A stretch of DNA of 64,000 nucleotides, taken from the NCBI RefSeq assembly GCF_026385525.1, contig NZ_JANIDY010000002.1, positions 248,001-312,000 on the forward strand, read 5' to 3'. The notes under the pieces were generated by a model. The model saw only the letters and a program-made list of their open reading frames with translations. It searched no databases and was not told the DNA's origin. This document shows positions 1-9,060 of the stretch, one piece after another (position 1 is the stretch's first letter; each line of letters begins with the position of its first letter). Position numbers and translations under genes: made by a program. The stretch comes from Bombella pluederhausensis (GTDB taxonomy: Bacteria > Pseudomonadota > Alphaproteobacteria > Acetobacterales > Acetobacteraceae).

Positions 1-1682
1 AAGCGCTGAGCACAATGGAGAAGCGTGGTTTCGACACCGGCCTGCGTGTGGTGAATCCGCTGAACCCGGAACAGACCGCCCCTGTCTGGATCGCCAATTT
101 CGTGCTGACGGAATATGGCACGGGTGCCGTGTTTGGCTGCCCCTGTGGGGATCAGCGTGATCTGGACTTTGCCCGTAAATATGGTCTGGATGTTCCTTCT
201 GTCCTGCTGCCTGCGGGTGAGGATGAGGCCAGCTTTACCGTGGGTAAGAAGGCCGTCACGGGCGAGGCAACGCTCTATAATTCCGGTTTCCTGAGCGGGA
301 AGACCACGAAAGAAGCCATCCGTGCCGCTATTGAGCGGGTGGAGGAGCTGGGTGTTGGTCAGGGTGTGACCAACTGGCGTCTGCGGGACTGGGGCATTTC
401 CCGTCAGCGTTACTGGGGCTGCCCGATCCCCATCATCTATTGTGAATCCTGTGGGGCTGTTCCGGTGCCGGAAGATCAGCTGCCTGTGACGCTGCCGGAA
501 GATGTGAGCTTCGACACGCCGGGGAATCCGCTGGATCACCATCCAACATGGAAGCATGTATCCTGCCCGAAATGTGGTGCAGATGCACGGCGTGAGACGG
601 ATACCTGCGATACGTTTGTGGACAGTTCATGGTACTTCGCCCGTTTCACGGCACCGAAGGCCGGAACACCGACTGATCGCAAGGCCGCTGATGGCTGGCT
701 GGCTGTGGACCAGTACATCGGTGGCATCGAACACGCCATTCTGCATCTGCTTTATGCCCGTTTCTTCACCCGTGCGATGAAGAAGACAGGTCATCTGGAT
801 GTCAGCGAGCCATTTGCCGGGCTGTTCACGCAGGGCATGGTGACGCATGAGAGCTATCGTGACGGAACCCAGTGGCTCTATCCGGAAGAAGTCGAACATC
901 GTGGGGATCAGGTTGTCCGCAAGGATAATGGAAATCCCGTTACGGTGGGACGTTCGGAGAAGATGTCCAAGTCCAAACGTAACACGGTGTCCCCGGTAGA
1001 GATTATTGAGCGTTACGGGGCTGACACGGCCCGCTGGTTCGTGCTGTCTGACAGCCCGCCAGAGCGTGACATGGAGTGGACGGCTGCGGGTGTGGCGGCA
1101 TCCGGGCGTTTCATGCAGCGTCTGTACCGGCAGGTGCAGGCCGTGGCGGCCAAGGATAAGGCCGATGCGGCTCATGGTACCGCTGGTGAGGAGCTGCGTC
1201 AGGTAACACATCGCACGATTGCCGCTGTGACGGAGGCTCTGGAGAGCTTCACGCCAAATGTGGCTGTGGCTCGTCTGCATGAGCTCTCATCGGCACTGGG
1301 TGAGGCTGAAGGCAAGGAGGGTGATGGTCTGTCCGCTGCCCGCCGTGAGGTGGCCTATGTGCTCGCTATGCTGGTCTCTCCCATGATGCCGCATCTGGCT
1401 GAGGAGCTGATGCTTCTTCTGGAGCCGGAAGGCCCGATGGTGGTGGAACGGAGCTGGCCGGAAGCTGATGAGAGCCTGTTGGCTGTCAAGAAGGTGACTA
1501 TTGCTGTGCAGGTTCTGGGTAAGCTGCGTGGCACGATTACCTGTGCTCCGGATGAGGCGAAGGAAAGCGTGCTGGCACAGGCCAAGGCTGAGCCGAATGT
1601 TGCGAAGGCGCTGGAAGGGAAGCGGATCGTCAAGGAGATTCACGTTCCCAACCGGATCGTCAACTTCGTGGTGGCAGGCTGA
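1..1682 (+). CDS. leuS: Leucyl-tRNA synthetase, 3' part (5' end outside window)
   Basis: Charges tRNA-Leu with leucine in the cytoplasm (class I aminoacyl-tRNA synthetase). The frame is open to the first base (residues ALST precede the first ATG at 15), so the N-terminal catalytic half and HIGH motif lie off the window. What is visible starts inside the CP1 editing domain, continues through the sequence [16 protein letters not shown], a Cys-rich stretch (CESCG, CPKCG) and the [10 protein letters not shown] block, and has the catalytic-loop KMSKS motif at bases 960-974. An alpha-helical anticodon-binding domain and a C-terminal domain ending in [12 protein letters not shown] follow. Fourteen bases separate it from lptE, and leuS-lptE-holA is a common alphaproteobacterial order, so co-transcription is likely. 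The identification is secure; the ATG at 15 is internal, not the start. Confidence 0.97.
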   Translation, partial: ALSTMEKRGFDTGLRVVNPLNPEQTAPVWIANFVLTEYGTGAVFGCPCGDQRDLDFARKYGLDVPSVLLPAGEDEASFTVGKKAVTGEATLYNSGFLSGKTTKEAIRAAIERVEELGVGQGVTNWRLRDWGISRQRYWGCPIPIIYCESCGAVPVPEDQLPVTLPEDVSFDTPGNPLDHHPTWKHVSCPKCGADARRETDTCDTFVDSSWYFARFTAPKAGTPTDRKAADGWLAVDQYIGGIEHAILHLLYARFFTRAMKKTGHLDVSEPFAGLFTQGMVTHESYRDGTQWLYPEEVEHRGDQVVRKDNGNPVTVGRSEKMSKSKRNTVSPVEIIERYGADTARWFVLSDSPPERDMEWTAAGVAASGRFMQRLYRQVQAVAAKDKADAAHGTAGEELRQVTHRTIAAVTEALESFTPNVAVARLHELSSALGEAEGKEGDGLSAARREVAYVLAMLVSPMMPHLAEELMLLLEPEGPMVVERSWPEADESLLAVKKVTIAVQVLGKLRGTITCAPDEAKESVLAQAKAEPNVAKALEGKRIVKEIHVPNRIVNFVVAG

Positions 1683-1696
1683 GCGGGAGAGGCTGG

Positions 1697-2443
1697 ATGA
1701 CCAATATGTCCCGGATGGGAAAAGTGACACGCTGGAGCCTCACCGTCCTGCTGGCAGGGCTGGGGCTGACCAGTCTGGGGGCGTGTGGTTTCCAGCCTCT
1801 TTATGGCAAGAAAGCCGGTCAGACTGAGAATGTTGTCAGTAATCAGCTGAAGGACGTGTTCGTAGCCAATATTCCGACCCGTTTCGGTCAGGAGGTCCGT
1901 TTGGGGCTTCAGAAAGAAATGGCGGGGGATGGCCCGGAGCGGCCAGAAGGTTATGTGCTGCGTGTCAGCGCCACGGCTTCGCTTGAGTCGATCGACATCC
2001 ATCAGGATAATACGTCAGGCCGGACCCGTGGTGTAGGCTGGGCGGATTGGCGGCTCTATCGTGCTGGCGATAATGATACCGTCATTGCACAAGGGTATGC
2101 CCGGACATTGGACGGGTATAACATGTATATTGAGCAATATTTCGCGGAGACCCTTAATAATGAGACGCTTTACAAGCGTATAGGGGAAAGTCTGGCGCAC
2201 GAAATTACAACACAGGTCGCCACATGGTTCCGGGCTCATCAGTCTCTGGGGCAGGAGAAATCCATTCGTCCGGGGCGTGATCCGTATCTGGATCGCCTGC
2301 CCGGTACCCAGCGGACTGATTTCCGTTATCTCGGTGTGGATGGCTTCCCGGCGAATGCAACCGGGCGTAGCAGCAACAATGCCTCGACCTCCACCGGCGA
2401 AGATAGCCGGAATCTGGAGCAAGAGGAGGATAACGGTCTGTGA
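1697..2443 (+). CDS. lptE: LPS-assembly lipoprotein LptE
   Basis: Outer-membrane lipoprotein that plugs and helps assemble the LptD barrel, which places lipopolysaccharide in the outer leaflet. The 248-residue product begins with a basic region and a hydrophobic stretch ending in the lipobox LGAC (Cys30), followed at once by GFQPLYG, typical of alphaproteobacterial LptE. The middle part resembles the LptE/RlpB fold; the last 50 residues are polar and Ser/Asn-rich and look disordered. GAGAGG nine bases before the ATG is a fair ribosome binding site. Other ATGs at residues 4 and 7 are possible starts. The stop overlaps the GTG start of holA by three bases, which suggests translational coupling. 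Confidence 0.9.
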   Translation: MTNMSRMGKVTRWSLTVLLAGLGLTSLGACGFQPLYGKKAGQTENVVSNQLKDVFVANIPTRFGQEVRLGLQKEMAGDGPERPEGYVLRVSATASLESIDIHQDNTSGRTRGVGWADWRLYRAGDNDTVIAQGYARTLDGYNMYIEQYFAETLNNETLYKRIGESLAHEITTQVATWFRAHQSLGQEKSIRPGRDPYLDRLPGTQRTDFRYLGVDGFPANATGRSSNNASTSTGEDSRNLEQEEDNGL

Positions 2444-3450
2444 AGATCACGGCGCAAGCTGTCCGGCAGACATTGAAGGATGCTGGCAGCTGGCGTGTCG
2501 TGCTGCTTCATGGGGATGATAGCGGGTTGATCCGGGAACGGGCCAAAGAGGCCGTTCAGGTCGTGGTGGATGATCTGGATGATCCGTTCCGACTGGCCCG
2601 TTTGGAAGCCGAAGAACAGGACAGACTGGAGGAGGAAGCTCTCGCTCTGTCCTTGACGGGCGGACGGCGTGCCGTCTGGCTGCGGGGCGTGCAGGATGGT
2701 GCTTTAGGCCAGCTTAAGACAGTTCTGGAGCATGAGAGCGATACGCTGATCGTGTTGGAAGGACCGGGTCTGACCAGCCGTTCTAAGTTACGGCAATTTG
2801 CAGAAAAACATAAGAAGGTGGCGTCCATTGGCTGTTACCCGGAAGAAGGGCGGACCCTCTCCCGGACAGTGGCGGATATTCTGGCGGAAGATCAGATTCG
2901 TCTGGATCGAGACGGGATGGCGTGGCTGCTTGGGCATCTGGGTAATGACCGGACGCTTGTCCGGGGGGAAGTGGAGAAGCTGCGCCTGTATGGCGAGCCC
3001 GGCAGCACTCTGACCGTAGATGACGTACAGGCCTGTGTAGGGGATTCCGGGCAGGCATCTCTTGATGATGCCGTCTATGCGGCACTGGCAGGCAATCGTC
3101 TGGCCGCTGACAGGGCCTTCGAGCGGGCTATGGGGGATGGAGCCAATCCCGTGGCTTTTGCCCGTGTGACCCTGTCCGTGCTGGAACGGTTCTGTCAGGC
3201 CTCTTTACTCATTCAGGCGGGACAGTCTCGTCAGGAAGCGATGGGGGCGCTGAAACCACCTGTCTTCTTTCGGCGTAAGGATGAGTTTCTGGCAGGGCTG
3301 AAGCGCTGGTCCCTGCCGGCTCTGTTGCAGGCTGCACAGGCAACTCAGGCGCTGGAGCTGGCTTGCAAGCAGAGCGGCACGCCTGATGAGCTTCTCTGCC
3401 GCCGTCATCTGGTCAGACTCTGCCACCCTCGTGCGTTCGAGCAGGATTGA
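2440..3450 (+). CDS. holA: DNA polymerase III subunit delta
   Basis: Delta subunit of the clamp loader; it opens the beta clamp during replication. The 336-residue length fits the family (about 340). Residues 15-30 (WRVVLLHGDDSGLIRERA) form the opening strand and helix of the AAA-like domain I, which in delta lacks a functional Walker A. The rest has the helical linker domain and C-terminal collar domain, with the family pattern DAVYAALAGNRLAA...NPVAFARVTL. It starts with GTG overlapping the lptE stop (GTGA). No gene lies in the next 219 bases, and a hairpin at 3549-3581 may end the transcript. Confidence 0.93.
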   Translation: MKITAQAVRQTLKDAGSWRVVLLHGDDSGLIRERAKEAVQVVVDDLDDPFRLARLEAEEQDRLEEEALALSLTGGRRAVWLRGVQDGALGQLKTVLEHESDTLIVLEGPGLTSRSKLRQFAEKHKKVASIGCYPEEGRTLSRTVADILAEDQIRLDRDGMAWLLGHLGNDRTLVRGEVEKLRLYGEPGSTLTVDDVQACVGDSGQASLDDAVYAALAGNRLAADRAFERAMGDGANPVAFARVTLSVLERFCQASLLIQAGQSRQEAMGALKPPVFFRRKDEFLAGLKRWSLPALLQAAQATQALELACKQSGTPDELLCRRHLVRLCHPRAFEQD

Positions 3451-3548
3451 AGCAGGGATCAGTCATAGATAGCACCAGAATCTTTCATTCGTCTGACTGG
3501 TTATTCTATTTATGAACAGACGTTAATCTGGCGAGAATGTAGAGTATT

Positions 3549-3581
3549 CTGCCCTTTCTGCTTCAGATGAAGGCAGGGCAG
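3549..3581 (+). terminator. Possible terminator hairpin after holA
   Basis: CTGCCCT (3549-3555) pairs with AGGGCAG (3575-3581), with a smaller CTTC/GAAG helix inside. No clear T run follows, so a rho-independent role is uncertain. The hairpin lies between holA and the Fur-type box of the first receptor gene. Confidence 0.35.
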
Positions 3582-3607
3582 GGGCATCTTTAAATTAAAC
3601 TTTATTA

Positions 3608-3627
3608 TATAATGATAATTATTATCA
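3608..3627 (+). promoter_or_regulatory. Perfect 7-1-7 Fur-type box overlapping a -10-like TATAAT
   Basis: TGATAAT-T-ATTATCA at 3613-3627 is a perfect 7-1-7 inverted repeat equal to the consensus iron-repressor (Fur) box. It abuts TATAAT at 3608-3613, so a bound repressor would block RNA polymerase. No good -35 is seen (CATCTT at the expected spacing). The first siderophore receptor gene starts 42 bases downstream. Iron-dependent repression is inferred from the site and the gene it precedes. Confidence 0.8.
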
Positions 3628-3646
3628 CCTAGATGAGCACCAGAAA

Positions 3647-3673
3647 ATGTCCTTTTTTAGGTGGTGTTCATGA
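3647..3673 (+). other. Mini-ORF (8 codons) overlapping receptor 1 start
   Basis: ATG at 3647 opens eight codons (MSFFRWCS) and stops at TGA 3671-3673, overlapping the receptor ATG at 3670 as ATGA. No strong ribosome binding site precedes it (GATGAG about 10 bases upstream). The receptor's own AGGTGG lies inside the mini-ORF. A translational-coupling role is speculative; a similar arrangement precedes receptor 3. Confidence 0.35.
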
Positions 3674-6030
3674 GTCGTTTCATCCGCAGTGGTCTCAGGC
3701 CGTTATCGGCCGCTCTGACGTTGGGAGGTGTGGTAGGAAGTGCCCACGCAGAGCCGGGAACGGCTAGTGTCACTCAGGATGCAGCGGCACCTGCTGAAGG
3801 TGCGGATGATGCCAAAGGGGTTCAGGCCAAGGGCGTAGAGCAGATTCATGTTGTCGGCCATCCGTTCAACACGATGCATGCGAGCAATGACATGGGGCGT
3901 ATGCCGCAGGATGTCATGCATACGGCGCAGACGATTGATGTCGTGCCGAGAGAGCTTATCAGGCAGCAGAATGCCAAATCCCTTGATGAGGCCCTGAAGA
4001 ACGTCCCCGGTATTACCGCTTCCGTTGGGGAAGGCGCCGGAGGCATGAGTGGCGATCAGTTCCTCATTCGGGGTTTTCCGGCACAGAATGATATTTATGA
4101 AGATGGCTTGCGGGATTTTGGTGTCTATACCCGTGACAGCTTCTTTCAGGATTCCGTGAATGTCATCAAGGGGCCGTCATCGGAGGTCTTTGGTAATGGG
4201 ACGACTGGTGGTGCCATCAACATCATTACCAAAACCCCGACCTTGAAAGACCATTACGGTGTTGATTTCAGCGGTGGGTCAGGCAATTTTTATCGTGGCG
4301 TTGTGGATGTAAACCAGCGCATCAACGACACGTCAGCTTTCCGCATCGCAGGGATGGGGAACTCCAATGAAGTGGTGGGGCGTGATTACGTCCATTCCCA
4401 TCGTTGGGGTTTGGCACCGTCCATTTCGTTTGGACTTGGAACAAAGACGACCGTTGTTCTTCAGGTCATGCATCAGACATCCCGTAACATTCCGGATTAT
4501 GGCGTGCCGGTCGTGAATGGGCATCCCATCACGGAGAAATCGTCAGCTTTCGGTGTGTCCCGTAGCAACTGGTACGGAAAAACGCAGGATCACGATAATA
4601 GTGACGACACGATGGAGACGCTACGGCTGAAGCATGTCTTCAACCGGCATTTTACCTTTCATAATGATCTGCGTTTTGGTGAGTATAGTCGTGATTTTGC
4701 GGCTTCCACCCCGCAATGTGCCAATGCGTCATGTTCGGAAATGCAGATCTATAATCCAGGTTATAAGAAGGTCGATCCGGCGGCGGGCATTGGTCTCAAT
4801 GGTGGCCCGATGCCGTATAAGCAGTCGAGCTGGTCTTTTCAGGACGTGGCCTCATTGCAGGCAGACTTCAACACGGGCTTTCTGCGTCATCAGGTCGTGA
4901 CCGGGTTTGATATGGAATATGTGCAGGATTCCCGCAGGCAGTATGCTTACGATGCTGTGGGGGCACATAGAGCTATCCCATGGCAGAACACCTACCATCC
5001 TCAGCGTGATGACTATGGTTACGCAACCTGCCGTGCCGATTCTGGAAATTGCTGGAAGAATACAAACTATAGTCTGGGACGGCCTGATTCCCGTGGGTAT
5101 GGCTTTGATACAGGTCTGTTCCTGTACGATCAGATATGGTTTGCGAAGTGGATTTCTGTCAAAGGGGGGCTACGTTGGGACCGCTGGCAGACCATGTATA
5201 AGACATGGGGCGCTGATGGTCAGGAGAGTGCGGCGGAGCGTGGCCCGCAGGGCAAGGCGCCTTCTGCGGCGCTGGATTATCACGATACGAAAGGTGTCAT
5301 TAATCCGACAGCCAGCTTGCTGATTACGCCGAATAATTGGCAGACTTTCTATTTCACCTATGCCAGCTCTACAACGCCCATGGGCATGTATGTCACGAAT
5401 GGGGCTCTGCCAATTCGTCCTGTGAACGGACAGGTGGCGACCCAGCCGGAACGGTCCCAGCTTTATGAAGTGGGGTCCAAGATGAGTCTGCTGCATGATC
5501 GTCTCGGTGCGACCATCTCGCTTTTCCGGCTGGACAAGAACAATGCTCTGACAACGGACCCGGTCGCTGGGCAGGTGCTTGCTACAGGTGTGAAGGAGCG
5601 GAATCAGGGGATGGAGCTTTCCCTTGGTGGGATGATTCTACCGGGCTGGAACATCACGGCGACTTATGCCCTGTATGATCCGCGGGTGATGTCTGGGGCC
5701 AATCATGGCCGGAATATCCAGTACGTGCCGCATAATCAGGCGACTCTCTGGTCTGCCTATGAGGCTTTTCCCGGCAAGCTCTGGAATTTCACAATTGGCG
5801 GTGGTCTGATATGGCGTGAAGGCGTGTATCTGGACCTTGCCAATACGGCGAAGGTCCCGGCGAATGTGGAGTTTGATTCGTATATTTCACATCGTATCAA
5901 CCGGCATTGGGTTGCTTCGTTGAACGCCTATAACCTCTCTAACCGTCTTAATTACAACTCTCTTTTCAGCAATCGTGTGACACCGGCACCGGGCCGGGCC
6001 TTTCTGGCACGGCTCAGCATGGATTACTGA
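3670..6030 (+). CDS. TonB-dependent siderophore receptor 1 of tandem array
   Basis: Outer-membrane beta barrel importing a ferric siderophore with energy from TonB-ExbBD. I chose ATG 3670 (786 residues) because AGGTGG lies at 3659-3664 and because MSRFI is the shared start of all three tandem paralogues; an upstream GTG (3661) is in frame. The signal peptide runs to AHA at residue 27. A TonB-box-like stretch EQIHVVGHPF precedes the plug domain (SLDEALKNVPGITASVGEG, FLIRGFPAQNDIYEDGLRDF, SVNVIKGPSSEVFGNGTTGG). The barrel ends in the usual aromatic signature (RLSMDY). Neighbouring PiuC-type dioxygenase points to a Fiu/PiuA-like catecholate receptor, but the substrate is inferred. It has its own loop cysteines (QCANASC, CRADSGNC). 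A Fur-type box precedes it and a strong terminator follows. Confidence 0.93.
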   Translation: MSRFIRSGLRPLSAALTLGGVVGSAHAEPGTASVTQDAAAPAEGADDAKGVQAKGVEQIHVVGHPFNTMHASNDMGRMPQDVMHTAQTIDVVPRELIRQQNAKSLDEALKNVPGITASVGEGAGGMSGDQFLIRGFPAQNDIYEDGLRDFGVYTRDSFFQDSVNVIKGPSSEVFGNGTTGGAINIITKTPTLKDHYGVDFSGGSGNFYRGVVDVNQRINDTSAFRIAGMGNSNEVVGRDYVHSHRWGLAPSISFGLGTKTTVVLQVMHQTSRNIPDYGVPVVNGHPITEKSSAFGVSRSNWYGKTQDHDNSDDTMETLRLKHVFNRHFTFHNDLRFGEYSRDFAASTPQCANASCSEMQIYNPGYKKVDPAAGIGLNGGPMPYKQSSWSFQDVASLQADFNTGFLRHQVVTGFDMEYVQDSRRQYAYDAVGAHRAIPWQNTYHPQRDDYGYATCRADSGNCWKNTNYSLGRPDSRGYGFDTGLFLYDQIWFAKWISVKGGLRWDRWQTMYKTWGADGQESAAERGPQGKAPSAALDYHDTKGVINPTASLLITPNNWQTFYFTYASSTTPMGMYVTNGALPIRPVNGQVATQPERSQLYEVGSKMSLLHDRLGATISLFRLDKNNALTTDPVAGQVLATGVKERNQGMELSLGGMILPGWNITATYALYDPRVMSGANHGRNIQYVPHNQATLWSAYEAFPGKLWNFTIGGGLIWREGVYLDLANTAKVPANVEFDSYISHRINRHWVASLNAYNLSNRLNYNSLFSNRVTPAPGRAFLARLSMDY

Positions 6031-6056
6031 AGCCCCTTCATGAGGGTGGCCTTTGG

Positions 6057-6094
6057 AGCTGTGTTCCTTCTTTCTGAAGGGGCACAGCTTTTTT
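6057..6094 (+). terminator. Rho-independent terminator after receptor 1
   Basis: The arms AGCTGTGTTCCTTC and GAAGGGGCACAGCT form a 14-bp stem with two G-U pairs and a TTTCT loop, directly followed by six T. This separates receptor 1 from receptor 2 transcriptionally. Confidence 0.87.
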
Positions 6095-6325
6095 AGTTCT
6101 ACAGGATGTGAGCTGCCTGCCTGATTGATAGGCATCACAGATAACATGATGTGTTTTCATAAAAAATTAAGTGAATCTTAAAAGAAATGTGTTGTTTTCG
6201 ACACATCCAGTCATCTTCTGAAAATTGGAAACGGTCTCTTAAAGTTAAAATTAAGAATTAATCGCATTTATGGAGCCCGCTGTCCCACTGGGACGTGCGT
6301 GACCCTTTCAGGCAGAGGTTGTTCC
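6095..6325 (+). promoter_or_regulatory. AT-rich upstream region of receptor 2, no clear Fur box
   Basis: This 231-base region is AT-rich and must hold the receptor 2 promoter because a strong terminator lies just upstream. TTGGAA at 6225-6230 with AT-rich sequence about 15-17 bases later (TAAAAT at 6246-6251) is a weak candidate. No match close to the TGATAATNATTATCA consensus is visible, unlike the regions before receptors 1 and 3. The mini-ORF frame found there is closed here: a stop at 6300 and no start codon. Confidence 0.4.
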
Positions 6326-8707
6326 ATGAGTCGATTTATCCATCAATGTCTCAGGCCGGTTTCGGCGGTGCTTACCTTGGGAAGCGTGACGGGCGCTGCC
6401 TATGCAGCGGCTACATCACCGCAGGAAGGCACCATACCCACGGGGCAGGGAACGACTACATCGCCGCCCTCTATCAGCGAGGCGCAGAAAGATGGCGTGC
6501 AGGCCACGCAGGTGGAGCATATCCATGTCGTTGGGCATCCGTTCAATACGATGCATGCGGGCAATGATATGGGGCGTCTGCCGCAGGATGTCATGCATAC
6601 GCCACAGACGATTGATGTGGTGCCTCGTGAGCTCATCAAGCAGCAGAATGTGAAGTCGCTGGATGAAGCCTTGCGTAACGTCCCCGGTATTACGGCTTCG
6701 GTCGGGGAAGGGGCTGGCGGCTTGAATGGGGATCAGTTCCTCATTCGTGGTTTTCCGGCACAGAATGATATTTATGAAGATGGGTTGCGGGATTTCGGTG
6801 TCTATGCCCGTGACAGTTTCAATTATGATTCCGTCAATGTCATTAAAGGGCCGTCTTCACAGGTGTTTGGCAATGGGACGACCGGCGGTGCCATCAATGT
6901 CGTGACCAAGACGCCAACAGCCAGTGACCATTATAATGTGGATTTCAGCGGCGGGTCAGCGGATTATTTCCGTGGCACTGTGGACGTGAACAAGACCATC
7001 AACGATAGAACGGCGTTCCGTCTGGAAGGCATGGGGGCTTCCAACAATGTCGTGGGGCGGGATCATGTCTGGGATCATCGCTGGGGCATTGCGCCATCCA
7101 TATCCTTCGGGATGGGCACGAAGACAACGGTTGTTCTTCAGGTCATGCATCAGACAGATAATAGTGTGCCGGATTTCGGGATGCCGGTCGTTAAGGCACG
7201 GGGCTCGGCCTATGGGCGGCCGCTCTCAGAATATGGCGTGCCACGGCATAATTTCTTCGGCAAGCAGCAGGATCATAACCATACGGATGACACGATGGAG
7301 ACACTGCGGCTGAAGCATATCTTCAACCGGCACTTTACCTTCCATAATGACCTACGTTTTGGGGAATATAGCCGCAATTTCGAGGCTTCCAAGGTCGTGT
7401 GTCGGGCAGGCTGCGTGCAGGCGCTCAATAGCGGAGATTATGGCAAAGGGCTGGTCAACCGCACAACGCCGGGCAACAGTGTGCCATTGCCTTACAGGCA
7501 GAATAGCTGGTCTTTTCAGGATGTCGCGTCTTTACAGGCTGACTTCAAGACATGGTCGCTGCGTCATCAGGTCGTGACGGGGTTTGATATGGAATATGTC
7601 CATGATTCCCGTCATCAGGATGTGTATGCGGGGACGATTCCGGCGGCTAATCTCCTGAATCCCAATCCGCATGAGGTAACGGATGCACAGGCACGGCGTA
7701 TTCCGGGCGGGGATAACCCGAAGAATATGCCTTACATCATCGGTTTGGGGCGGAAACCGGATAATCATGGTTATGGGTTCGATACGGGTATCTTCCTGTA
7801 TGACCAGATATGGCTGACGAACTGGGCGTCCATTAAGGGCGGGTTCCGCTGGGATCGCTGGCAGAGTGGCTATGATATCACGGGCGGCTCTGACACGACA
7901 CTGGATGCCAAGAATCGTCCTGTGTCCAATGCGGACCGGCGCTTTCCGCAGACGAAGAATACCTTCAACCCTACGGCCAGCCTCGTGCTGACGCCAACCA
8001 GTTGGCAGACAATTTACTTTACCTATGCCAGCTCCACCACGCCGACAGGTATGTATGTGACCAGCGGTGCCGTGCCTGTGCGACCGGGAAAGAATGCCGG
8101 AACGGTTGATACGCACCCGCAGCGTGCCCGTCTGTATGAAGTAGGTAGCAAGTTCAGTTTCCTGAATGACCGTTTGGGAGCGACCATCTCGCTGTTCCGT
8201 CTGGACAAGGACAATGCCCTGACGACAGACCCGGTTTCCAACTCCACCATCAATACGGGCGCTCAGCAGCGTAATCAGGGTATGGAGCTTTCCCTTGGAG
8301 GCATGATTCTGCCGGGTTGGAACATCACCGGGACTTATGCGCTTTATGATCCTAAGACCTCCAATGATGGTGGTGGGAAGATGCATAATCAGATTCAGTA
8401 TGTGCCGCATAATCAGGCGACTCTCTGGTCTGCCTATGAGGCTTTCGCGGGCCGGCCATGGAACTTTACCATCGGCGGTGGCCTGACATGGCGTCAGGGT
8501 GTGTATCTGGATAATAAAAATAGCTCCAAAGTGCCCGCCAATGTGGATTTTGACACGGTCATTTCCCATCATTTCGGGCAACACTGGCAGGTGTCCCTCA
8601 ACGGGTACAATCTGGCTAACCGCCTGAACTACAACACGCTTTTCAGCGGCTATGCCACACCGGCACCGGGGCGGACATTCCTTGGCCGTTTGACCATGGA
8701 TTACTAA
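6326..8707 (+). CDS. TonB-dependent siderophore receptor 2 of tandem array
   Basis: Ferric-siderophore outer-membrane receptor, closest in the window to receptor 3. ATG 6326 (793 residues) has AGAGG at 6314-6318 and starts the shared MSRFIHQCLRPVSAVLTLG signal peptide ending AYA. A TonB-box-like EHIHVVGHPF and a plug domain nearly identical to receptor 3 follow; a 22-strand barrel is expected from the family. It differs from its paralogues mainly in predicted extracellular loops, for example around bases 7385-7480 (with VCRAGC) and 7615-7760. The last residues RLTMDY fit the C-terminal barrel signature. Because a terminator precedes it and a hairpin follows, it is probably its own transcription unit. 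Substrate unknown. Confidence 0.93.
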   Translation: MSRFIHQCLRPVSAVLTLGSVTGAAYAAATSPQEGTIPTGQGTTTSPPSISEAQKDGVQATQVEHIHVVGHPFNTMHAGNDMGRLPQDVMHTPQTIDVVPRELIKQQNVKSLDEALRNVPGITASVGEGAGGLNGDQFLIRGFPAQNDIYEDGLRDFGVYARDSFNYDSVNVIKGPSSQVFGNGTTGGAINVVTKTPTASDHYNVDFSGGSADYFRGTVDVNKTINDRTAFRLEGMGASNNVVGRDHVWDHRWGIAPSISFGMGTKTTVVLQVMHQTDNSVPDFGMPVVKARGSAYGRPLSEYGVPRHNFFGKQQDHNHTDDTMETLRLKHIFNRHFTFHNDLRFGEYSRNFEASKVVCRAGCVQALNSGDYGKGLVNRTTPGNSVPLPYRQNSWSFQDVASLQADFKTWSLRHQVVTGFDMEYVHDSRHQDVYAGTIPAANLLNPNPHEVTDAQARRIPGGDNPKNMPYIIGLGRKPDNHGYGFDTGIFLYDQIWLTNWASIKGGFRWDRWQSGYDITGGSDTTLDAKNRPVSNADRRFPQTKNTFNPTASLVLTPTSWQTIYFTYASSTTPTGMYVTSGAVPVRPGKNAGTVDTHPQRARLYEVGSKFSFLNDRLGATISLFRLDKDNALTTDPVSNSTINTGAQQRNQGMELSLGGMILPGWNITGTYALYDPKTSNDGGGKMHNQIQYVPHNQATLWSAYEAFAGRPWNFTIGGGLTWRQGVYLDNKNSSKVPANVDFDTVISHHFGQHWQVSLNGYNLANRLNYNTLFSGYATPAPGRTFLGRLTMDY
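6590..6782 (+). repeat. Near-identical block shared with 9345-9537 (copy 1)
   Basis: This part of the receptor 2 plug domain matches bases 9345-9537 of receptor 3 with five mismatches in 193 by hand count, all transitions. Receptor 1 shares shorter stretches of it. The block reflects recent tandem duplication or gene conversion. Confidence 0.85.
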
Positions 8708-8713
8708 GCGTTG

Positions 8714-8749
8714 TTTCAGGCCGGATTGAACATCTGGCCTGAAATATTT
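8714..8749 (+). terminator. Terminator-like hairpin after receptor 2
   Basis: TTTCAGGCCGGAT and ATCTGGCCTGAAA form a 13-bp stem with one G-U pair and a TGAAC loop. The T tract after it is short (TATTT). It starts seven bases after the receptor 2 stop codon. Confidence 0.6.
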
Positions 8750-8980
8750 CGGATTCGTTCTGTATTACAGGCTGTAGAGAATGCCTGTTATTATGTTTGG
8801 TTTAGCTTATGGAGTTCGTTAATTTATAGGGTTTACTAATTATTTATGACGCCGTGATAGGCGGTGCAGTGCTCTGAGAGCGGCAGAAAACTAACAATAT
8901 GTCTTAATGAGGGCGTAATGTGGCAATTAAGACACAATCGCAATTATAAACAGTTCGTCATGACCTTTATCGTTTGAAAC

Positions 8981-8995
8981 TGCGAATAATTATCA
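8981..8995 (+). promoter_or_regulatory. Fur-type box (12 of 14) upstream of receptor 3
   Basis: TGCGAATAATTATCA matches the 7-1-7 consensus TGATAATNATTATCA at 12 of 14 defined positions; the right half is perfect. It lies 62 bases before the receptor 3 ATG, and TTGAAA (8974-8979), a possible -35, is just upstream. Iron repression is inferred. Confidence 0.6.
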
Positions 8996-9027
8996 TTTAT
9001 GGGTGTTCAGCGCCTCCCAAGGAGGTC

Positions 9028-9060
9028 ATGTTAGTTCTGCCGTGGAGCATCCCTTTATGA
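9028..9060 (+). other. Mini-ORF (10 codons) overlapping receptor 3 start
   Basis: ATG 9028 opens MLVLPWSIPL and stops at TGA 9058-9060, overlapping the receptor ATG 9057 as ATGA. A full AAGGAGG (9019-9025) lies only two bases before the mini-ORF ATG, closer than ideal. The receptor itself has just GGAG (9043-9046) before its ATG, so re-initiation after the mini-ORF is plausible. Unproven. Confidence 0.4.

Noticed and set aside
6295-6567. 90-residue GTG-started frame overlapping the start of receptor 2
   Set aside because: Considered as an equivalent of the mini-ORFs before receptors 1 and 3, but it runs far into the receptor in another frame and does not end at the receptor start.
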